The notes beneath the pieces are model-generated. The model saw only the letters and a program-made list of their open reading frames with translations, made no database searches and was not told where the DNA came from. A stretch of 19,096 bases of DNA, from assembly GCA_018398765.1 (NCBI GenBank), contig JAHBMJ010001884.1, forward strand, positions 1-19,096, in the 5' to 3' direction. The position numbers were made by a program, and so were the translations under genes. Position 1 is the first letter of the stretch. Every line of letters starts with the position of its first letter. This DNA comes from Chromera velia (taxonomy: Eukaryota; Sar; Chromeraceae). Positions 1-7,529 of this stretch are shown piece by piece.

Positions 1-46
1 ACACACACACACGGACACACACACACGGACACACACGGACACACAC

Positions 47-103
<57 letters not shown>

Positions 104-104
104 T
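1..104. repeat. (AC)n / ACACACGG microsatellite followed by (AG)n
   Basis: The window opens with alternating AC interrupted by ACGG units to about 78, then a pure AG run to about 103. This is simple-sequence DNA. Nothing coding is seen in it. Confidence 0.95.
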
Positions 105-299
105 AGGAGGGAGAAAACAATCAAAGTCAAAACCTCCCAGGTAAATAAAGGAAGTCACCAAGTATCCCCAGATGGATGAGGTGGGATGACATTGAGTGAA
201 ATTACAAACAGAAAACACGACGAATATAGGTCAAAAAGCTCTGATGCCAGCAGTAGAGAAAACTAGCGCAACCAGTCGTCCGTCTTCCAGCTCGCTTAC
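105..299. other. Non-coding stretch, no gene recognised
   Basis: Unique sequence between two microsatellites, probably intron of the minus-strand FG-GAP/EGF gene, because the EGF exon at 641-772 ends in a donor and must splice to something further left. No domain or clear exon was found in this part. Confidence 0.5.
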
Positions 300-344
300 A
301 GCCGGCACCATAAGGGCGCAGGTGCACATGATTGCCTCCGTAGG
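300..344 (-). CDS. Possible small exon downstream of the EGF exon
   Basis: On the minus strand this 45-nt stretch is preceded by GTCAGCAG and followed by GTAAGC. Like every other exon of the FG-GAP/EGF gene it would be phase 1 at both ends. It would encode TYGGNHVHLRPYGAG. The acceptor lacks a pyrimidine tract because the array at 357-640 lies just upstream of it, and the peptide matches no domain I know. Weak; it rests on phase agreement alone. Confidence 0.25.
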
Positions 345-356
345 CTGCTGACACAC

Positions 357-640
357 TCACTCACTCACTCGCTGACTCACTCGCTCACTCGCTCGCTCGC
401 TCGCTTACTCACTCACTCACTCACTCACTCACTCGCTCGCTCGCTCGCTCGCTCACTCACTCACTCACTCACTCACTCACTCGCTCGCTCGCTTACTCAC
501 TCACTCACTCACTCACTCACTCAGCCACACACTCACTCGCTCACTCACTCACTCACTCACTCACTCACTCACTCAGCCACTCACTCACTCACTCACTCAC
601 TCACTCGCTCAGCCACTCACTCACTCACTCACTCACTCAC
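357..640. repeat. (CTCA/CTCG)n tetranucleotide array abutting the EGF exon
   Basis: About 280 bp of CTCA and CTCG units with a few AGCCA interruptions. Read on the minus strand it is (TGAG)n, so it contains GTGAGT, the consensus 5' splice site, over and over. The array begins exactly at the 3' end of the EGF exon and its first unit supplies that exon's donor. Confidence 0.95.
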
Positions 641-772
641 TGGGTGTTATCGAGCAGGCCACCCCCGTGCCAGAGTATGCCGAGTTGCACGAGCAGGTGA
701 AGCTGTTGGTTGTATCGGTGCATGTTGCGTGTGTAGCACAGTTGTGTGTTCCCAGAGTGCACTCATCGGCCG
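641..772 (-). CDS. Exon: calcium-binding EGF-like domain
   Basis: 132 nt, phase 1 at both ends, acceptor ATGCAG, donor GTGAGT. It encodes one complete EGF module starting ADECTLGTHNC, with six cysteines spaced C-6-C-5-C-8-C-1-C-10-C. The DEC start and the C-T-D-x4-F-x-C segment fit the calcium-binding EGF consensus (C-x-[DN]-x4-[FY]-x-C). A symmetric 1-1 exon holding exactly one EGF module is the classic form for exon shuffling. It directly follows the propeller-closing exon in the transcript. Confidence 0.85.
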
Positions 773-3709
773 CTGCATTTACGCAGAATACGGATCAGCA
801 AGGAGCATACATGGACACCAGTTGACGCGTTGGGAAGGGGGTGAATTTTCTGTTTCGCAGTTCCGACGGAAACTTTCGCGTGCGCGTCTAGTCTTGAAGT
901 GGGAGCAAACAGAGGGGTTGAGCATGCCTATGCTGTCAGTATGCGTCTCCCGTGTTCATCCAACGACTTTATGTTTAGGCTCCCGCAAAACACGCATCTC
1001 ACCGATGGATCGGAAGACGAGAGGTAAGGAGGACCCCGAAGAAACAAAACGAAACGAGAAGAAAAGAAAAGACTGACCTCCAAAGAGGATGTATGCCTGG
1101 CCAGCGTTGGACAAACAATTGGGGGCTGCATGAATGAGCGATGAATCAAATTAAATACACCATTTGTTTGGTCCGAATGCCTGGCCAGCGTTGGACAAAG
1201 AATTCGGGGCTGCATGAATGACGTGCGGGGAGAGGGGAGAATCTTTTGTTCCCGGTGATCTGTTGGATCGATTGAATTCTAAAACAAAACTCATCCATAA
1301 AATATCTCTCCATATTGTATTGTGTGTTTGCAGACAAGCTAATCTTCAAAATATCTATTGAGAACCAGCGAGTTTTAAAAGTGTGAATGAACCGCAGAGT
1401 CGCAGCATCACGGCAACAGGAAAAGAAAAACTTTAAGGCAGGGAGAGACTCACATCCATTATATGCTCCCAGAATGAAATCGTTGACTCCTGAAAGCAAA
1501 GACAAAACAGGGGATGACTCCTTCTTCTTCGTTCCTTTTCGGATCCCCGACGATCGACAAGTCAGAAAAAGAGATTCGTGGAGAAAGAGTGCCTGATAAA
1601 AAAAGCGAGTTTCTTGCAGGAATTCGGACAACAGCGCGGCTTCACACACCTCCGTCCCTCGATCAAAGGACTGACTCTCAAACCAACGCAGTAAGTACCC
1701 TACTCACCATCTTTGTTCACATCGCCCTGACCGCCTCCGACCTGCCGCAAAAAGTCGGACGCAGCCGCCCCCTGGAAGACAACTCCGTTGGTGCCGTCCA
1801 GTTGGGAGGGTCTCAGGACAGCCGCGAAGTTGCCTGAGGCGGTCTTTCTCCCGTAGATCAGGTAGACCTCGCCCGCGTCTGTCATACCGTTTGGGTCTGC
1901 GCGACAGAGAGATGCATTTGCACGTTGCTGCATTAAAAGAAGTTGACCTCTACCGAACTCCACAAAGCACCAACGAAACCCGGCAATTCAAGTCGAAAAA
2001 GCAGAAAGAGAGGGAGAGGAGCGACGCTTCCTTTGCAGCCTTGCGCAAAGTTCTTCCTTCTGTTTCGAAAGGTCTCCACCTCGACCTAGAGCCATACACG
2101 GACTGAACGATTGAATTTGCGTGCATCGGACAAAAGGGACTCATGCACGCACGTGTCCCGAGCCTCTCTATACCACCGTGACGGCAAGGTACTTACAGAA
2201 GCTTTGGTGAGATGAAGTGAGACCGTGGATGTCTAGTTGTGCACGCTTGAAAGACATGCGAATTCAAATGACGCAGGCCTTTTTGTGCAAATAATCCATC
2301 TATCTGCCTGCCTCTGGACAGAGAAAAGGAGAGAAGGTCAAGGAACTCAAAAAGGTAGTAAAAAAAAAAAAAATGTGTGGGTGAGGCGGCTGATTTCATT
2401 CATTCATTCATTCATTCATTCACGTTTGACTTGAAGAACGTGCAATGGACAGAGGGACAGATAGACATCGATCGATCGAATTTGCACTGCTTGGTCTTTC
2501 TCTTTCCCCGTTCCATTTCAAGTTCATGCAGCCACTCATGGACCCTCCCCCCCTCTTTCTTCGTGTCCACCCCGACCGACCAGCCTCTCTGTGCTAAAGA
2601 AAAAACAAAAAGTGAACAACATGTGTCCACCCCGACCGACCAGCCTCCGCGCCGATGAGAATGTCGTTGACGCCGTCTCCGTTGACGTCGCCAGGCCCGT
2701 GGACGTCAATGCCCACTTTGTCATCGACGGCAGTTCCGTAAAATCGAAACCCGTTGCTGCCATCGAAAGCGGAAACCGACCATTTGCCGTCGACGCTTCC
2801 GTCTGTTGCGTCGAGAGCGGAGAAGTCCGTGCTTCCGAAAATCACTACGGCGTCTCCTTGCTGGCTGACGCTGTCTGGGTCTGCAAATTAAAAAATACAC
2901 GCACAAATGAAGCACTTGCACAAATGTACAAACGACATCGGCACATGTACATACATATTCACATACACACAAACAGATGCGCATCCAAGTGTATTGACAT
3001 AGAGGAAAAAGACAAAACAGAGCCGCTGCTTGCAGAGGAAGGACAGGAGAGTGCACGGGGCGTGTGAGGAAAGCAGCCCACATCACATCGCATGATCTGA
3101 CCGACCAACCGTTGAGGAAGAGAAGGAAAGGCAACCAACGTGTAGTCGACTGAGGGACTTTGAACGCCGAGGGACTTACTTGCAGACCAAGCGCCAGCAA
3201 TGAAATCGTCGATTCCGTCTCCGTTGACGTCTCCCAGCCCCGCCACGTAAGTTCCAAACCTCCCGTTCATCAGCACCCCGCTGATGGAGATTCCGTTCGT
3301 TCCGTCGATGTCTGTCACAGAGTAGGTCGCGCTAAATGAGGAGGAGGACTTGCCGTAGAAGACGTGCACCCTTCCTTCGCTGTTCGTGATGGCGTCTGCA
3401 CCGCGCGCGCAGGAACATCTTCATATGTGGAGAGACACATTCAGGAAAACACACCTACGCATGCACAGAGCGAGCCGGAAAGAGAGTGGGGCAGAGGAAG
3501 AGGAGAAGAGAGGGAGAGAAAAAGAGAGGGAACGAGAGAAGGCGGGATGAGGGAAGAGAGAGCGCGCCAAGCAGAGAAAAGATATGGACAGATGCGTACA
3601 TGGAGACACACATGCATGGACAGCCATACAAAGGTTTCCAGACACGAAAGCAGAGATAGATGACAAAAAGATAGACGGATAGATCGAGAGATGAATAAAA
3701 GTGTACGTG

Positions 3710-3758
<49 letters not shown>

Positions 3759-5914
3759 GAGCGGGGAATGCGAAGAGACTCTGATATGGTACAAAGCAGA
3801 TTCGTATGTTCACCTTGTGTTTCACCGAAGCGAATGCTTACTGCGTGATTCACTAATCCGCTCACTCCCTTCCTCTCTCCTTCACCCAATATTTGACCCC
3901 CCCACTCACTCATTCTTTCGTTGACTTGTTGACCCCCCCACTACCTCACTCACACAACCACGGTCCCTATCTACCAGCCTCACCCTTTCAGACTCACTCT
4001 ATTCCCCCCTCAGTCGCGTGAATCCTCACTGCTCCACTCACCATAGCAACAGGCTCCGAAGATGAGGTCCTTGATGCCGTCGTTGTTGATGTCGAAGTTG
4101 CCCGCCACCTCGACCCCTGTGTCGTCATTGCCCTCTCCGTTGATGCGGAATCCGACCACGCCGTCCATCGTGTTCACAACGATGGGTGAGGACCAGATGG
4201 TTTTGCCGAAGTACACGAAAACTGATCCTGCGCTGCTTGTCGGTTGGTCTGCACTCGAGAGACCGATGTGCCGTTACAGTGTTCTGTTCATAAGCGCAGG
4301 CTTGCAGATTCGGCGTTTCTGTGGGAGAAGAATAGCGCCATGCGCAGAGCTAATGCATGCATGGGAACATGGATACAGGCATAGATACACAGTCACATAA
4401 ATTGGGCGCGTGGATAAAGGCATACATACACATTCACAAAACATGGGCGCATGGATAAAGGCATTCACATTCACAAGCGGTCATCACGAAAGAGCTCCAA
4501 GCGGGCAGCTGGAGAAAAAGACAAACGACCCGGTAAGCGAACAAAAAGAAAGACGCGAAGAGCTAGAGAGAAAAAGACAGCTAGCCCGACAGGAGCACAT
4601 GCAGACAAAAAAAGGACGCACCTGCCCCGTAAGCCGAGAAAAACACGTCGTCGATTCGGTCTCCGTTCACGTCTCCAGCGTTGGCGTTGCCCCTGCCCAG
4701 GTAAACGTTGTTGCCCACGCCCCGGAAGATAACGCCGTCAGACCCTGACAGTGCAGAGGCGCTCACGGTGGCCGACCAGGATGTCCTCCCGAAGATCATG
4801 TAGAGCTCCCCGTTGTTTGTGTTACCGCCGGCATCTGCAGGCAGTCAGGCAGGGGAGAGATGCCATGCAACTGGGGGACGGAGCGTTGCACATCGATCAG
4901 TCTATGCCTGTGGGTGGGTGGGGCATCATGCGCAACCGGATGCTGTGAGAGGACCTTTACAGAAAAGAGGGACGGGAAGTAGAGGCTCTCTGTGGGACAG
5001 AGAGGTCAAAGACATGCGATGGCCTGCATGTCTGTTCGAAAAAAGCCAAGTCAAAGGTCTCTCTGATTCATTTTTGGAAAATAGCTCTTGGAGCGCCCAT
5101 TCAGGATTATACTATTCGATGAAGATTCATGGCAGAGGCTCATTTGATTAAAAAAAGCTTCTTTCGGTCTCTTTACTTCAAATCTGGATTGAGATCAAGT
5201 TCTCTCTTGGGGGGAAGAAGAGTAGAAGAATAGAGTGAAGTATGCTGGTGTCTCTCCCTCTGTCTCCGTAGATCTGTCTTCTGTGAAGACTGTGCATGGC
5301 CTGTGCATGCTCTGCTGACATCAAGTCCTCTCTTTGTCTTCCGCGAAGAACGCCAAGAGAAAGAGCGCTTTGTCATCAAAAGAGAAGAACCCCAACTGTG
5401 CCTTCGACTGAAATGCCGCAGCCAGGTGCTCAGATGAGAAATCAGGGAAGTCTGAAAGCTACTCATCAGTATGCGGGCAGATACAGGCAGTCTTTGCACA
5501 TGAAAATCCCAGAGGAGCCGGGTACCAGCGACAGACCTCGGTTGGGTGCTCCGATTAGAAAGTCCGCAATTCCGTCCTTATTGAAATCCCCTCCCCCCGA
5601 GCACTCTATGCCGAAATGAGTGCTGGAGATGCCATCCACCCTGAACCCGTTTGTGCCGTCGAGCGAGCTGAGGTCCATCTCGGCAGGAAAGCTCGAGGAC
5701 TTCCAGTCTCGTCCAAAAATTACATACGCATATTGGTCAGTCCCTCCCAGAACGAAATCATCCACCCCATCATTATTCACATCTCCGATAATCGAACCAC
5801 CCCTGCCAATGTAATCCGAGAGAACAGGTCCGGGCAGAAAAACGCCATTGGACCCTGTGAGGTATGAGGAGGACAGAACGGTGGTGGCATCCCACAGCCG
5901 TCTGCGCCGGGTCT
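641..5914 (-). CDS. FG-GAP beta-propeller protein with calcium-binding EGF module (partial gene, 9 exons)
   Basis: Predicted cell-surface or secreted protein. Transcript order of exons: 5537-5914, 4622-4834, 4042-4248, 3180-3395, 2641-2880, 1708-1896, 1454-1489, 1078-1125, 641-772. All internal junctions are GT..AG and phase 1, and the exon lengths give 553 in-frame codons. The protein carries seven FG-GAP calcium loops of the form D-x-N-x-D-G-x-x-D, with YVIFG / MIFG / VYFG / VFYG / VIFG / LIYG strands between them, a final YILFG half-repeat, then a six-cysteine EGF module. FG-GAP repeats form blades of seven-bladed propellers as in integrin alpha chains, where the loops bind calcium. The start codon and signal peptide are not identified; the gene probably begins right of 5914 and continues left of 641. 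The exact ligand and function are unknown. Confidence 0.85.
1078..1125 (-). CDS. Exon: propeller-closing half repeat (YILFG strand)
   Basis: 48 nt, phase 1-1, acceptor CATGCAG, donor GTCAGT. It encodes SPNCLSNAGQAYILFG, the strand half of an FG-GAP repeat without its calcium loop. Because the first blade (exon 5537-5914) lacks just this strand, this exon probably supplies it and closes the ring. A 45-bp near copy of its 5' half and acceptor lies 84 bp upstream (1177-1221). Confidence 0.75.
1454..1489 (-). CDS. 36-nt micro-exon: second half of calcium loop 7
   Basis: Acceptor CTTTCAG, donor GTGAGT, phase 1-1. It encodes GVNDFILGAYNG. Together with the end of exon 1708-1896 (GDVNKDG) it completes a canonical FG-GAP loop, GDVNKDGVNDFILGA. 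Removing it would destroy blade 7, so the fit to the motif is good evidence that it is real. Confidence 0.8.
1708..1896 (-). CDS. Exon: FG-GAP blade 7 (first part)
   Basis: 189 nt, phase 1-1, acceptor GCGCAG, donor GTGAGT. It encodes DPNGMTDAGEVYLIYG, then the LDGTNGVVFQG segment, and ends inside the calcium loop at GDVNKDG. The loop is finished by the micro-exon at 1454-1489. Confidence 0.85.
2396..2422. repeat. (TTCA)n microsatellite
   Basis: About seven TTCA units just downstream of a poly-A run, inside the intron between blades 6 and 7. Confidence 0.9.
2641..2880 (-). CDS. Exon: FG-GAP blade 6
   Basis: 240 nt, phase 1-1, acceptor TTTGCAG. It contains VVIFG, FDGSNGFRFYG and the loop GDVNGDGVNDILIGAEA. 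The donor is GTCGGT, weaker than its neighbours, and a 25-bp copy of this exon-intron junction sits 60 bp into the intron (2563-2587). Confidence 0.85.
3180..3395 (-). CDS. Exon: FG-GAP blade 5
   Basis: 216 nt, phase 1-1, acceptor GGTGCAG, donor GTAAGT. It encodes DAITNSEGRVHVFYGK, then IDGTNGISISG, then the calcium loop GDVNGDGIDDFIAGAWSA. Confidence 0.88.
3705..3758. repeat. (TA)n(GA)n compound microsatellite
   Basis: About 12 TA units followed by about 11 GA units, in the intron between blades 4 and 5. The YIYIYI-type reading frames over it are repeat artefacts. Confidence 0.95.
4042..4248 (-). CDS. Exon: FG-GAP blade 4
   Basis: 207 nt, phase 1-1, acceptor AGTGCAG, donor GTGAGT. It encodes DQPTSSAGSVFVYFGK, MDGVVGFRING and the loop NFDINNDGIKDLIFGA. 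The loop keeps all three acidic or Asn calcium positions. Confidence 0.87.
4403..4464. repeat. Short tandem duplication in an intron (41-bp offset)
   Basis: The segment 4403-4423 recurs at 4444-4464 with one mismatch and is followed in both cases by CATTCACA. It lies in the intron between blades 3 and 4. Confidence 0.75.
4622..4834 (-). CDS. Exon: FG-GAP blade 3 with altered calcium loop
   Basis: 213 nt, phase 1-1, acceptor CTGCAG, donor GTGCGT. It encodes DAGGNTNNGELYMIFGR, LSGSDGVIFRG and the loop GDVNGDRIDDVFFSA. The usual Gly after the third Asp is Arg, and the following FIxGA becomes FFSA, so this loop may bind calcium less well. Confidence 0.85.
5537..5914 (-). CDS. Exon: FG-GAP blades 1 and 2
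   Basis: 378 nt if it starts at the acceptor GGTGCAG next to 5914; donor GTCTGT; phase 1 at the 3' end. It holds LTGSNGVFLPG and loop GDVNNDGVDDFVLGG (blade 1), then YVIFGRDW, LDGTNGFRVDG and loop GDFNKDGIADFLIGA (blade 2). It is the only exon carrying two blades. The 5' boundary is uncertain: the frame stays open further upstream, a C13 tract at 5963-5975 could hide a frame change, and a stronger pyrimidine-tract acceptor lies near 6047. Confidence 0.8.
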
Positions 5915-7218
5915 CTGCACCTGCCGCCAGGTTTTCACCTGTGTGTCGTGTGGCGACGGAGTCCCCCCCCCCCCCAGCAAAGCACTGCCCGCGTGCGTCA
6001 ATCCTTCCACTCCTGGTCTCCCTTCCGAATCTTTTGGAGACAAAACTGCAGGGGCAGGGAAAAAGAAGAAGGAGAGAGACACCAGGGAATGCACACGAGT
6101 ACATCAGTTCGCCCTCCTTGCATACGAAGACTTCCTGACAGCACACATGCATCTGCATATATATATATATGCCTGCACGAATGTTCTCATACACTAAGGG
6201 AATGGAAGCAAGAGACGGGAGCCCATGAATTCACAATCTGATGGGCCAGCCGAGCCCGGCCACTGTAGCTGTCCCTCTTGCAGAAGGAACAAGTATATAA
6301 GCACATAAAGAAGAGAAACACGCGTCTCCGCACCACAGCGTATCTTTGACTAAAGCCTGCATGCAGAAAAAAGCCTCCGATTGAAAGAAGACCGTCAAAA
6401 CGGACAGCACTCTGCGCATCAAGTGAAATATTCATGAGGAACGAGTACAGGGACACATGTAGCCACAGCTCACATATATTGAGAAACACACAAAAAAAGG
6501 GTCGACAGAAACGCCCGACCTGCAGAGGTTAGTAAAACGAATCCCCACAGGAAGCGATTTCCAGACCGCAAAGCAATTGGCATTCTACCTCAAAAAACCA
6601 TGATCAGTTATTAATAAGCCTGGAAAACATCTGAGTCAAGTGCGAGCTAGGCTGTTGAGGGCACAAACGGCCTGTGCCTGCACGCGGGCCCTCGTCACTT
6701 AATTGCTACTGACTCGTGACAGTGTGCATGCATGTGACGGGACTTCTATATATCAATAAATGTATATATGCTGTGCGCATACGAGTTCTCTCCTCTCATT
6801 TGCTGGAACAATGCGCACTCTGAAGGTGCTCAGTCACAGGGAGAGCAGTCTTTGGAAAAGACGCACGCTGGGACTACAAAGAAAAAGGTCGATCTGCACA
6901 GCAAAATTCGATTCGATATCCGTACGTATAAACGGATTTGTCCCAATTACTTCCAATTAAATGCGATAGCTTGGGTATGATAATCTTATATACTTGCTTA
7001 ATTTTTTCCCCTATATAGGCGCTGCATGCATGCCCGCGGCCCCGCGGCCCGCGCGGCCCGCGGGGGCCCGGGCCCGGCCGCGCGGTCCATGCATGCGTGT
7101 GTCCCAGCAGACGTCTCTCCATGTCTCTCCGCGGGGTCGATCCTTCATGGGTCCTTCTCTTCCTGCATGATCATGCACTTTAACACCTTTCGATGTATTT
7201 CGATACCGATCAAAATCA
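5915..7218. other. Intergenic / unresolved 5' region of the FG-GAP gene
   Basis: The first exons and promoter of the minus-strand FG-GAP gene should lie here, but no domain is recognisable. One candidate small exon (about 6479-6521, minus) is framed by an acceptor with a textbook TACTAAC branch point and a GTGAGC donor; its peptide is short and hydrophobic in two frames, so it could be part of a signal peptide, but this is weak. A C13 tract lies at 5963-5975, and AT-rich TATA-like sequence at about 6750-6770 and 6985-7019 precedes the G/C-only run. Confidence 0.4.
7021..7097. promoter_or_regulatory. G/C-only 54-bp run flanked by TGCATGCA, possible divergent promoter
   Basis: Positions 7032-7085 contain only G and C, made of CCGCGG, CGCGCGG and GGGCCC blocks that are largely self-complementary. 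TGCATGCA-type motifs bracket it at 7023-7030 and 7089-7096, and AT-rich sequence (CTATATAGG) lies immediately left. It sits between the minus-strand FG-GAP gene and the plus-strand gene. A promoter role is inferred from position and from TGCATGC being a known cis-element in alveolates such as apicomplexans. Confidence 0.45.
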
Positions 7219-7529
7219 ATGACACATGCACTGAGCAGAAGATGCAGTGATATATATGCAGTGCTCGTCCATGTTGTCGTCCTTCTTCTCCTACACAACT
7301 CCGTATGCCACTTCAAAACTTCAACCGGAGGAAAGGAGATAGGCAAAGCTGATTCAGCACTCTTCAACAATCCAGGACTCTATTTGCAGCCGAACTTCAA
7401 CGGTCCAGTATTTCGGTCGGGTAAGGAAATAACCTTTGGAAAAATGACCTTTGGAATTGAGCGCCTGTTGCTGTCTGTGTTGAGCCGTGGAAGTTATGCA
7501 ACAATATGCAAGCCTGCTACATCTGTAAG
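7219..7529 (+). CDS. Candidate first exon with hydrophobic N-terminal segment
   Basis: ATG at 7219 and donor GTGAGT after 7529 (phase 2). Residues about 14-28 (AVLVHVVVLLLLHNS) are hydrophobic and fit a signal peptide or anchor. The rest (e.g. KADSALFNNPGLYLQPNF) resembles ordinary soluble sequence but matches no family I know. Confidence 0.45.

Noticed and set aside
357-640. CRISPR-like or satellite array of regular short units
   Set aside because: The units are 4 nt with no spacers; this is a microsatellite.
928-1070. Possible exon completing the last FG-GAP repeat (SLNIKSLDEHG)
   Set aside because: No usable acceptor in phase and no donor; the half-repeat is better explained as the ring-closing strand.
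3361-3395. Suspected frameshift in blade 5 near its acceptor
   Set aside because: Rereading the bases (GAAGGAAGGGTG on the minus strand) restores the frame as DAITNSEGRVHVFYG; no frameshift.
3421-3913. Open frames with LSLSLS and YIYIYI stretches on the minus strand
   Set aside because: They are translations of (GA)n and (TA)n inside an intron of the FG-GAP gene, with no splice support.
5848-6241. Plus-strand open frames rich in Pro and Arg
   Set aside because: Antisense shadows of the 5' region of the FG-GAP gene, with low complexity and no domain.
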